This document shows, one piece after another, positions 1-8,233 of a stretch of 64,000 nucleotides of DNA (the stretch's first letter is position 1; each line of letters starts with the position of its first letter). Made by a program: the position numbers and the translations under genes. The DNA comes from Clostridiales bacterium 1_7_47FAA (lineage in GTDB: Bacteria > Bacillota > Clostridia > Lachnospirales > Lachnospiraceae), in NCBI GenBank assembly GCA_000155435.1, contig DS990260.1:1855831-1919830 (forward strand), written 5' to 3'. The notes under the pieces are model-generated. The model saw only the letters and a program-made list of their open reading frames with translations, made no database searches and had not been told where the DNA came from.

Positions 1-38
1 CAGCACCCCCCAGCATTCAGGATGGTGCTGTTTATGGT

Positions 39-1586
39 TTATTTCACATCATACAGCCGGATTTTATCTCTTGTGTTACAGCTGCGGGGGATTATCTCGA
101 CCTGTTCAAGCTCCAGACCGTCCACATGGCGGGCCCATATCCCGCATGCGTCCACATCCCCAAAGGTGTTATTTTCCGGATATTGGGATAGATATTCTTC
201 AATCGGATGTGGGATATCCAACATTTCTTCATTATCGCAATACACCGCCTTAAATAATTTCACCTTAATATTTTTAACGGCCTTTCGGATGTTTTTTCCT
301 TCTTCGTTCCGGGCCTCAAATCCAAATATCAGGCTTGGCACTTCTACCCCCGTGGCATTTATATTCTCAATTGTGACATCCTCTATCATCCCGCCCCAAT
401 ATCTTCCGCTGCCATCCGGCGTATAGCCGGACTTATACTGATTGCGCATGTTAAGACATAGGAATAACGGGCAAAGCACCCTGTCCATGGTTATGTTACG
501 CACGGTAATATCTGAAATCCGGCTGCCGTCCGCTGACTCGATAGAAATTCCTGATGTGCTTCCCGGATAAATATCGGGCATGAAAAAACAGCAGTTTTCC
601 ACCAGTACATTGGAAATATTGTATTTTGTCTCCGTACCTATCTTAAAGGCATTCATCACGGTAATTACATGGCAGTTGTGTATATATATATCCTCCATGT
701 CCCGTCCCGTCTCCTGTGGGTTTTTGAGTACAATCCCATCGTCAGCCGTAGAAACAAAACAGTGGTCCAATTCCACATGGCTGCTTCCTGTGACATCGAT
801 TCCATCCGTATTGGCCACATGGCGGTTATTGTTGATTACGAAATCCTTCACCAGAACATCATCACAGCAAAACAGGTTCAGGGTCCAGTTCATGGCATCC
901 TCGAAAATAACATTTTCAATCCGTACATTCCTGCAGCCATTGAACCATACCATATAATCCGGTCTTGAAGTGGGTCCGATTCCCTCCAGATACTTATCCT
1001 CTGAAAACCGTATCCTGCGCCTGTAGTTATAACGCAGCGCTGTTTCCGGCAGTTCCAGGTCAATGGTTCCCCGGGGTGCCAGATGGCTGTATGGCAATGG
1101 TTCCATCCTTGGCTTCAGTTTTGGCTCATATACATAATATTCCCCATTCCCGCACACTTTTCCTCCCCCTGTAATTACCAGGCCAGAGGCTCCCTCCGCG
1201 CGCAGGAACGCCCGGTCCATCCTTGCGTTCTCCCTGGTCGCTGCAATTGCTGCGCCCGGGGCAATATGCAGCGTTGTATTATCATATAGATACACCGTTC
1301 CCATGAGGAAGGTCCCCTCCCTTACCAGGATTGTACCCCCTCCGGCCCTGCGGCATGCATCTGCGGCGGCCTGGAATGCCTCCGTATTCAGCCTTCCCTC
1401 CTGTGCAACAGCGCCAAAATCCCGGATATCAAATACCGGCTTTTCCGGCGTATGCTGAGGAATGGGCTGCTTAAAGTCGATGTATTTTTCAAAAGGTAAC
1501 CCTTCATAGTAATCCCCTTTGTAAACATTTCCCAATTCCGGGTAGGTCGGCGTCTCAAACTGTATTTCATTTTGTGTCTTATCCAT
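39..1586 (-). CDS. Glycoside hydrolase family 28 (polygalacturonase-like), cytoplasmic
   Basis: 515 aa. A right-handed beta-helix glycosidase of family GH28, which hydrolyses galacturonic-acid-type linkages by inversion. Seen: a GH28-type N-terminal strand (FDIRDFGA near 53-60), NTDG at 260-263, ADDG at 282-285 and KIG at 317-319, the usual active-site blocks. There is no signal peptide, so it probably acts on imported oligosaccharides. The start is set at the ATG preceded by AGGAGG; a TTG one codon upstream is also possible. It is last in a minus-strand unit behind the GH38 gene and an ABC importer, so the substrate is probably a short pectic or mixed glycan. Family is confident, linkage unknown. 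Confidence 0.9.
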   Translation of the reverse strand: MDKTQNEIQFETPTYPELGNVYKGDYYEGLPFEKYIDFKQPIPQHTPEKPVFDIRDFGAVAQEGRLNTEAFQAAADACRRAGGGTILVREGTFLMGTVYLYDNTTLHIAPGAAIAATRENARMDRAFLRAEGASGLVITGGGKVCGNGEYYVYEPKLKPRMEPLPYSHLAPRGTIDLELPETALRYNYRRRIRFSEDKYLEGIGPTSRPDYMVWFNGCRNVRIENVIFEDAMNWTLNLFCCDDVLVKDFVINNNRHVANTDGIDVTGSSHVELDHCFVSTADDGIVLKNPQETGRDMEDIYIHNCHVITVMNAFKIGTETKYNISNVLVENCCFFMPDIYPGSTSGISIESADGSRISDITVRNITMDRVLCPLFLCLNMRNQYKSGYTPDGSGRYWGGMIEDVTIENINATGVEVPSLIFGFEARNEEGKNIRKAVKNIKVKLFKAVYCDNEEMLDIPHPIEEYLSQYPENNTFGDVDACGIWARHVDGLELEQVEIIPRSCNTRDKIRLYDVK

Positions 1587-1658
1587 CAATTTATTCCTCC
1601 TGCCGCTATTCGTTTAACTGTGTAGATAAATGTCTTAAGATTGCCTCATCCCAGATTC

Positions 1659-4600
1659 TTACATAAGAAGGCGTATGGTCTGGATTTCATATGGTTTCAC
1701 ATGCAAGGGAACCGTATCCCCATCCACAGCCAGTTCAGCCTGATCCTGCTCCAGCATATTGCACCGGAACGCCGCTCTGACCTGTGACGCCAGCTTAAGC
1801 CGGACAACACAATCCCGGTTAAACGCCTCATAAAGTCTCACGATGATCCCATTCCCATCATCTGCCGGCTTTATTACCTCCAGGATTACATTACTGCTGT
1901 CCACCGCCGCAAAAGCCTGGCCGGGAACCACCGGACCGCCGCTCTCCTCCTTAACCAGGGCTTCCATTGGATTGTTGAACGCATATGCCTTCTGGATGAT
2001 TCCGGCCGTTTTCCAGCTGCCCTCATGAGGACACAGGGAATATGCAAATCCGTGATGCTCCCTGTCCGCATCCGGATTCGGATAAACAGCTGATTTGAGA
2101 AGGGTTAAGCCGATTACACCGTCATGGATATCGCATCCGTATTTACAGTCGTTCAGAATACTGAGTCCATAATCGTCCTCGGACAGGTCAATCCATTTGT
2201 GGGCACATACCTCGAATTTTGCCTGGTCCCATGAAGTATTCCGGTGAGTGGCGCGTTTTACATTTCCATACTGGATTTCATAAGTTGCTTCTGACGCATG
2301 GATGTTCACAGGGAAATAGTTTCTTAATAAAATCTGTTTTTCCCTCCAGTCAATCTGGTATTGGAGGTCAATGCGGTCCAATTGGGAATAGAAGATTAAA
2401 TCCTGTTGGATTCTCGAGTCCAGATACATATGGACCACGCGGATCACAGTCCGTACCGGGCCGCTTTCCAACACTGTAATCTGTGCATCCGTATCAATGG
2501 GATACGCTTTTTCAGTATAATAATCATTGATATCCCAAGCATCATAATAATGCGGACGGTCCTCGTAAGTCACCAGACGGTTTCCGGTCTCATCGGCCTT
2601 AATCAGTTCACGTCCGGTCCTTTTATCCACAAATGAAGTAAACTGTCCTGCGCGGTTCAGTTTTACTGTGAAATATGGGGTTTCAACCAGCTGACCGTCA
2701 AATGAAACGCCAGTCTGCGCTTTTTCCATATCCAGTATGCTAAAAACCATATTCCCTTTTGCCGGGATTACGGGCGTGATAAAAATCCCGTTGCCATCAT
2801 GTGTCTTCTGAATCGGACAGGCTGCGCCGCCTGAACATGCTGACGGATTTACCATCCGCTGCGGATATGGACAGAACACAATCCCGCTGCTCCCAAAAGC
2901 ATTCATGTTATAAACAATCAGGCTGCCTTCTTCTGCCTGTATTCTTCCTGTCAATTTTCTAAGCATTGCAGATTTCAGGGCATTTCCCCGCTCAAACAGC
3001 TCTGTATATTCCTTTTTCGAGTCCTCATAAACCTCCCCGCAGGATGAACCCGGAAGGATATCATGGAACTGGTTCCGCAGAAGGATTTTCCACAGTTCTT
3101 CCAGTTCCTCCCTGTGATCCTCCTGTTCCGCTCCCCACTGGCCCAGAACAGCCTCCAGGCCTTCCAGGTTTTCCAGAAGGAACTCACCCCTGCGGTTATA
3201 CTTTTTGTTGCGCGCCATGGAGGTGTAGGTGCCGCGGTGATACTCCAGGTACAGCTCCCCCACCCAGGCCGGAAGCTCTTTTTTGCCGGATACCTCCTGC
3301 TCAAGCTTCGCAAAGAATTCCCCTGCGGTGCTCATCCGGGTCCTTAAACAGCCCGGAATCCCCTGTGACAGCCTGCGCTGGTTCTCCAGCATTTCCCTGG
3401 TCGGTCCCCCGCCGCCATCTCCATAGCCAAAGCACATCAGCGCCTGGTCACTCAGTTCCTTCTGGCTATAACGCTGCCAGGTGCCCTTAACCTGGGATGC
3501 GTTCAGGTTTCCATTGTATGTGGTAAAATGGGGCGGACGCTTTTTACCTTCCACCAGCAGGCTGGCATTATAATCCCTGGCTGAAATGAAATGTGTGAGT
3601 ATCCGGGTTCCATCAATCCCTTCCCACAAAAAGGTATCATAGGGCATCTTATTTGTTTCATTCCAACTAATCTTAGTGGTCATAAAGTAACGTATTCCAC
3701 ATTTTTCCATAATCTGCGGCAAGGCAGCAGAGTAGCCAAATACATCCGGCAGCCACAGAATTTCATTATCCACGCCAAACTCTTCCATAAAAAAGCGTTT
3801 TCCATAAACAAACTGCCGGATCAGGGATTCCCCGGATGACAGATTACAGTCCGCTTCCAGAAACATGCCGCCTTCTGCTTCCCATCGGCCTTCACGGACG
3901 CGCTGCCTAATCTGCGCATACACATCCGGAGCATTTTCCTTCACATATTCATAAAGCTGGGGCTGGCTGGACATAAAGATGAATTCCGGGTACTGGCGCA
4001 TCAGCTCCAATGCCGAAGAAAAGCTTCTCACCGCCTTATCCCTCGTTACCGCCAGGGTCCAAAGCCATGCCACATCAATGTGGGTATGCCCCACCGTATA
4101 GACAGCTTCCTTTTGTCTGCCGCACTCCTTTTTGTAAAACTCCTGGTCCATGTAGTCCTGGGCCTGTTTCAGGCTGTCAAAGAATTCCTTTGAGTACGGT
4201 TTTCTCAAATCCAGAAGATTCAGGGAAGCGGTCAAGGCCCGCCGAATCACCATTGCCTCCGCACAATCCGGTTCCAAAAGTTCCAGCACATTCCGGGGCA
4301 CGGCCAAATCATAATAATATTTCTCTATCTCCCTGTGAAGAACCTTAATCTCTGATTCAAGCCGCAGGCCCATATTCTGATTGCCGGTAAAGGCGGACAG
4401 CTGCAGCCGGTAAATATCCCCTGCCTTGGCACTTTCACTAAGAATCACTTCCCTATGGTTCACATCCAGTCCCTGTTTTAAAACTCCGTTTAAATAGACG
4501 CGGAACTGGGGATTCGTCGCATCCCAGCTTCCCTCACGTCCGGTCCTAAGCTCATAAACCACACATTTTTCATGGAAATGGTCCGGTATCACAATATCTG

Positions 4601-4805
4601 TGCAGAACCAATAAAAGGTATGGTTCCCGCCCCAGACACTGTCCGCTGAAAAATCCTTCCACTCCTGACTCCCAATATTCCCTGCATCCTTCCAACTATC
4701 CCCGGTACAGGCCATCTGATAATTTTCTATGGAGACAGCGTCTGACCAGCGCAGATTTCCTGTCTCTTTTATCAGCTTTTCGTTTCTCTCATCTATAAAC
4801 TGCAT
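1659..4805 (-). CDS. Alpha-mannosidase, glycoside hydrolase family 38
   Basis: 1048 aa, full length for bacterial GH38 enzymes, which remove alpha-mannosyl residues by a retaining, metal-dependent mechanism. Seen: an N-terminal beta/helical extension (about 1-230), GHTHIDVAWLW at 239-249 (metal-binding His and Asp), the nucleophile block LEADCN with Asp319, then the long C-terminal beta domains. No signal peptide, so cytoplasmic. It lies between the ABC permease genes and the GH28 gene, 46 bases after the permease stop, and is probably in the same transcript. Pairing with GH28 suggests a mannose- and uronate-containing glycan, but that is inference. Confidence 0.93.
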   Translation of the reverse strand: MQFIDERNEKLIKETGNLRWSDAVSIENYQMACTGDSWKDAGNIGSQEWKDFSADSVWGGNHTFYWFCTDIVIPDHFHEKCVVYELRTGREGSWDATNPQFRVYLNGVLKQGLDVNHREVILSESAKAGDIYRLQLSAFTGNQNMGLRLESEIKVLHREIEKYYYDLAVPRNVLELLEPDCAEAMVIRRALTASLNLLDLRKPYSKEFFDSLKQAQDYMDQEFYKKECGRQKEAVYTVGHTHIDVAWLWTLAVTRDKAVRSFSSALELMRQYPEFIFMSSQPQLYEYVKENAPDVYAQIRQRVREGRWEAEGGMFLEADCNLSSGESLIRQFVYGKRFFMEEFGVDNEILWLPDVFGYSAALPQIMEKCGIRYFMTTKISWNETNKMPYDTFLWEGIDGTRILTHFISARDYNASLLVEGKKRPPHFTTYNGNLNASQVKGTWQRYSQKELSDQALMCFGYGDGGGGPTREMLENQRRLSQGIPGCLRTRMSTAGEFFAKLEQEVSGKKELPAWVGELYLEYHRGTYTSMARNKKYNRRGEFLLENLEGLEAVLGQWGAEQEDHREELEELWKILLRNQFHDILPGSSCGEVYEDSKKEYTELFERGNALKSAMLRKLTGRIQAEEGSLIVYNMNAFGSSGIVFCPYPQRMVNPSACSGGAACPIQKTHDGNGIFITPVIPAKGNMVFSILDMEKAQTGVSFDGQLVETPYFTVKLNRAGQFTSFVDKRTGRELIKADETGNRLVTYEDRPHYYDAWDINDYYTEKAYPIDTDAQITVLESGPVRTVIRVVHMYLDSRIQQDLIFYSQLDRIDLQYQIDWREKQILLRNYFPVNIHASEATYEIQYGNVKRATHRNTSWDQAKFEVCAHKWIDLSEDDYGLSILNDCKYGCDIHDGVIGLTLLKSAVYPNPDADREHHGFAYSLCPHEGSWKTAGIIQKAYAFNNPMEALVKEESGGPVVPGQAFAAVDSSNVILEVIKPADDGNGIIVRLYEAFNRDCVVRLKLASQVRAAFRCNMLEQDQAELAVDGDTVPLHVKPYEIQTIRLLM

Positions 4806-4851
4806 CCGCTTTCCCTCTCATTCATTCCTCATCTTTCCGGAGTCCATGCTG

Positions 4852-5697
4852 TTATCCTTTTAATCCCGATGTACTGATTCCCTCCACCAGATGTTTCTGG
4901 AATACCAGGAAAATCAGTAACACAGGCAGGATTGATAAAGTTGCCATTGCGAACATGGCGCCGTAATCCGATGCGGCGCCCGGGTCGCAGAAAAGCTTCA
5001 GTGCCAGGCTCACCGGGTACATGGCGGTTTTGCTCACATACAGCAGCGAGGACAGGAAATCATCCCATCTCCAGATAAAGGAAAAAATACAGGCGGTTAC
5101 AAGAGCCGGCTTAATCAGCGGGAAAATGATATACCGGTACAGCCCAAAGTAAGAGCAGCCGTCAATCTTTGCCGCTTCATCCAGTTCATAGGGTATGCCC
5201 GAAATGAAATTGGACATCAGATATACAAAGAATCCCTGAATGGCAAAAAAGTACGGCACGATTAAAGGCAGGTAGGTTCCTACCCAGCCCAGCTTCTGGT
5301 ACCACAGGTACTGCGGTATCATCAACACCTGCGCCGGGAGCATCATGGACAGCAGCATGGCCGTAAACAGGATTTTCTTTCCCTTAAACTGGAACCTGGC
5401 AAATCCATACGCTACCAGCGAGGAGGCCATGACGGTGCCGAAGGTGGCAACCACTGAAATCACGAGGGAATTCTTAAAAAAGGTGGAAAATGTTACCTTT
5501 CCGAATCCCTTCCAGCCGTTCACATAATTTTCTAACGTAAACTTTTCCGGGATCAGGGAGCTGGCGGTGATAAATATGGTATTGGACTCCTTAAAGGAGC
5601 TCATAACCATCCACAGAAGCGGGTATATCATGGCGATTCCGATGGCAAACACACCCAGGTTATAAACTATATTTGATAAAATACGTTTTGATTTCAT
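4852..5697 (-). CDS. Carbohydrate ABC transporter permease, MalG type
   Basis: 281 aa integral membrane subunit of a family-1 sugar ABC importer. Seen: N-terminal membrane segment (GVFAIGIAMIYPLLWMVMS), about six membrane spans in all, and the cytoplasmic EAA loop (ELDEAAKIDGCS) that contacts the ATPase. It follows the MalF-type partner by two bases, so the two are translationally coupled. No ATPase gene lies in this operon. Such importers commonly share a MsmX-type ATPase encoded elsewhere. The substrate should be the oligosaccharide cleaved by the GH38/GH28 enzymes downstream. Confidence 0.93.
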   Translation of the reverse strand: MKSKRILSNIVYNLGVFAIGIAMIYPLLWMVMSSFKESNTIFITASSLIPEKFTLENYVNGWKGFGKVTFSTFFKNSLVISVVATFGTVMASSLVAYGFARFQFKGKKILFTAMLLSMMLPAQVLMIPQYLWYQKLGWVGTYLPLIVPYFFAIQGFFVYLMSNFISGIPYELDEAAKIDGCSYFGLYRYIIFPLIKPALVTACIFSFIWRWDDFLSSLLYVSKTAMYPVSLALKLFCDPGAASDYGAMFAMATLSILPVLLIFLVFQKHLVEGISTSGLKG

Positions 5698-5699
5698 AA

Positions 5700-6593
5700 C
5701 TAAAATCCTCCCTCATATACCCAGAATTTTTTGGTCGCAAACAGGGCCAGGGTAATCAGTCCAATCACTGCCAGCATGACCCACGCAAGGGCCGCGCCGT
5801 AGCCTGTATTGTAGAACTCAAAAGATTGCTGGTACATGTAAACCGTATAGAGCAGCGTGGAATTTAACGGTTTTCCCTCTGTAATGATGTAGCATTGGGT
5901 AAATGCCAGGAACCCGCTTATGGTCTGCATCACCAGATTAAAGAAAATGGTAGGCGTCAGCAGCGGAAGGGTAATCTTAAAGAAACGGTATACCGGGCCG
6001 GAGCCATCCACCATGGCCGCCTCATAAAGCGAGGACGGAATCTGCTTTAACGCGGAAAGGAAAATCAGCATGGAGGAGCCAAACTGCCATACCACCAGAA
6101 GGATCAGCACCCAGATGGCCGTACTTGTATTCCCCAGCCAGGAAACGCTGCAGTTGACGCCCACCGCCTGGAGAAGGGAATTAATTACCCCATCCGAGGA
6201 AAACATCCGCTTCCAAAGAACGGAAACAGCTACCGAACCGCCGATAATGGAGGGCAGGTAGTAAGCGGCCCTGTAAAACCCTGAAAGCTTTGAGTTCTTA
6301 AGAAGAAGCATGGCCACAAACAGCGCAAACAGCAGCTTAAGGGGAACTGACACAAAGGCGAAGAAGAAGGTCACCTTCAGCGTTTTAAAAAAGGTTACAT
6401 CCCGCAGCATATGCTTAAAATTCTCCAATCCTGTAAATACAGGCGGCGAGAGGATATTATAATCACAGAAGGAATAATACAGGGACATTCCCATTGGTAC
6501 CACCAGGAACATAAAAAAACCGATAATAAAAGGCAGTGTAAAAAAATAACCCGCCGTATTCTTTTGATTTGCCAGTCGCTTGATTCTATTCAT
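5700..6593 (-). CDS. Carbohydrate ABC transporter permease, MalF/UgpA type
   Basis: 297 aa, the first permease of the importer. Seen: a first span near residues 17-38 (FFTLPFIIGFFMFLVVPMGM), about six spans, and the EAA loop SLYEAAMVDGSG. It pairs with the MalG-type permease just downstream and with the lipoprotein encoded 78 bases upstream. The gap to the binding-protein gene contains a strong hairpin (6620-6644), which may let the binding protein be made in excess over the permeases. Confidence 0.93.
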   Translation of the reverse strand: MNRIKRLANQKNTAGYFFTLPFIIGFFMFLVVPMGMSLYYSFCDYNILSPPVFTGLENFKHMLRDVTFFKTLKVTFFFAFVSVPLKLLFALFVAMLLLKNSKLSGFYRAAYYLPSIIGGSVAVSVLWKRMFSSDGVINSLLQAVGVNCSVSWLGNTSTAIWVLILLVVWQFGSSMLIFLSALKQIPSSLYEAAMVDGSGPVYRFFKITLPLLTPTIFFNLVMQTISGFLAFTQCYIITEGKPLNSTLLYTVYMYQQSFEFYNTGYGAALAWVMLAVIGLITLALFATKKFWVYEGGF

Positions 6594-6619
6594 CTCAAAT
6601 TCACCCTCTTAAAAGTTAA

Positions 6620-6644
6620 TCGGGAAAACATTTTGTTTTCCCGA
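6620..6644 (-). promoter_or_regulatory. Intercistronic hairpin between binding-protein and permease genes
   Basis: A perfect inverted repeat, TCGGGAAAAC / GTTTTCCCGA, with a 5-base loop. It lies in the gap between the solute-binding protein stop and the MalF-type permease start. No good T run follows on the minus strand, so it is more likely a partial terminator or mRNA-stabilising structure than a full terminator. Confidence 0.6.
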
Positions 6645-6671
6645 CCTCTGGTTTCCATGGTTGACGTATTC

Positions 6672-8015
6672 TTATTTTGACATCATTTCATTGCCCCTTG
6701 TAAAAAGCTCATTGCCGGCCTCCTGGGCTGTCATCTGCCCATAGCATACCTGTTCCTCCAGCTGGTTCAGCAAATCAATCACCTCGCTGGCCCCGCTTGT
6801 GGCAGGTGGATTGACCTGGGAAGAATTAGGGCTTGCCACATCATTTATATAGGCAATCATCTCCTGTTCCGGCTGGGGCAGCTTGGACGCTATGGCGTCC
6901 GCCACGGACTGGGATACAGGAACGCCGCGTTCACCCAGAAGAATATCGTTGCACTCTGTGGAATTATTAAACCAGTTAATAAACTTTATAGCCTCCTCCG
7001 GATTCCTGGCGTCCCTGGAAACACATAAAAACTGGTTTGGTTTTAAATAATTGGACTTCTTTACATCATTGGAAGGCCATGTGGTAATTCCAATCTCATT
7101 ATCTTCCGCAGAGGACTCCACCAGAACCGGATACTGGTTGGAGAAATGGAAGGTACACCAGGCCATACTCTCCGGGCTGGTTCCATAAACAAGCGGATTC
7201 AGCTCCGTGGTCTTGGTACGCTCCACAAAAACAGAGGGCGACAATAACCAGCCTTCTTTAGTGCCCGTCTCATACAGGTCAAAATATTCCACATAATCAG
7301 ACGCTTCTCCCCCAAGCCTGCCGTCCTCAAACATGGTAATGCCCTTGGACCGCAGCAAATATTCCACATACTGCTCCCCGTCCCCATACGCAATATTCGT
7401 CTTATATCCGGTCTTTTCATAAATCTGCCTGCATGCATCCAGAAATTCATCCATACTCATGTTTTCATGGATGTCCACACCCGCCTGCTCTGCTACGGTC
7501 TTGCTGTAGACAAACGACGGGGCGGCAATTCCGATACACAGGGCGTACAGGCCGTCCCCCGACTTGCCGGATGCAATAATATCCTGATTACAGTCCGAGA
7601 TATCCAGAAGCCCGCTCTCCACATACGGTGTCAAATCAGCCAGTAAGCCATTTTTCACATATTGGTCCAGATATTTGTAATCCATCTGAATAATATCCGG
7701 CAGTGAATTACCGGCCGCAGCGGTCGCCAGCTTATTCCAATAATCCGAATACTCGGATGGCTGTCCGTCAAAGGTGATATTCGGATTCTGCTCCGTATAC
7801 AAATCCAGCACCTTCTGCGTCCTCTCATTTCTCGTCTGGTTCCCCCACCAGGCAAATATAAGTTCTCCCTCACTGCTGCTGGCCCCATTGGACTTTACCT
7901 TGGCCTGGGTAACTGCATCCGAAGAATCTGACTGTCCCGCCGTCTGTCCCCCGCCGCATCCGGCGCATGCCATAACCGTCATGGCAGCCGCCAGCATGAA
8001 TGCTGTCTTTTTCAT
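6672..8015 (-). CDS. Sugar ABC transporter substrate-binding lipoprotein (family 1)
   Basis: 447 aa extracellular binding protein. Seen: a lipoprotein signal peptide ending in a CAGC lipobox with Cys20, then a family-1 fold (ELIFAWWGNQTRNERT, the typical first strand and helix, at about 52-67). It would be lipid-anchored outside the membrane and deliver sugar to the two permeases downstream. It is the first gene of the unit. Its upstream region, shared with the divergent kinase gene, carries three CCAAAAAAC repeats that could bind the YesN-like regulator. Confidence 0.93.
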   Translation of the reverse strand: MKKTAFMLAAAMTVMACAGCGGGQTAGQSDSSDAVTQAKVKSNGASSSEGELIFAWWGNQTRNERTQKVLDLYTEQNPNITFDGQPSEYSDYWNKLATAAAGNSLPDIIQMDYKYLDQYVKNGLLADLTPYVESGLLDISDCNQDIIASGKSGDGLYALCIGIAAPSFVYSKTVAEQAGVDIHENMSMDEFLDACRQIYEKTGYKTNIAYGDGEQYVEYLLRSKGITMFEDGRLGGEASDYVEYFDLYETGTKEGWLLSPSVFVERTKTTELNPLVYGTSPESMAWCTFHFSNQYPVLVESSAEDNEIGITTWPSNDVKKSNYLKPNQFLCVSRDARNPEEAIKFINWFNNSTECNDILLGERGVPVSQSVADAIASKLPQPEQEMIAYINDVASPNSSQVNPPATSGASEVIDLLNQLEEQVCYGQMTAQEAGNELFTRGNEMMSK

Positions 8016-8101
8016 TTGAAACGCCTCCTATGCTTTGTTTTGTTGACTTTATTTTACCAGGATGCCGGATATGCCGTTAGCCCTAAAACCGGCTGGATTG
8101 T

Positions 8102-8154
8102 CCCAAAAAACCGACCTGTTCCCAAAAAACAGTGTTTCCTTTACCAAAAAACCG
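8102..8154. promoter_or_regulatory. Three direct repeats, candidate YesN-type operator
   Basis: Three copies of a CCAAAAAACCG-like element at 8102-8113, 8121-8132 and 8143-8154, with start-to-start spacing of 19 and 22 bases, about two helical turns. They lie 87-139 bases upstream of the binding-protein gene and just upstream of the divergent kinase promoter. Direct repeats on one DNA face are typical of AraC-type regulators, and one is encoded next door. The assignment is inference. Confidence 0.45.
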
Positions 8155-8172
8155 CTGCCTTTCTCTCCCTGG

Positions 8173-8201
8173 TTGCCTTTGCATTTCCAATGAATTATAA
8201 T
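8173..8201 (+). promoter_or_regulatory. Promoter of the sensor-kinase/regulator operon
   Basis: TTGCCT at 8173-8178 and TATAAT at 8196-8201 with a 17-base spacer, a good sigma-A promoter. It lies about 30 bases before the kinase start, whose ribosome site is GGAGGAGGG. Confidence 0.6.
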
Positions 8202-8233
8202 GAGGTTGGAATACAAGAACGGAGGAGGGAACT

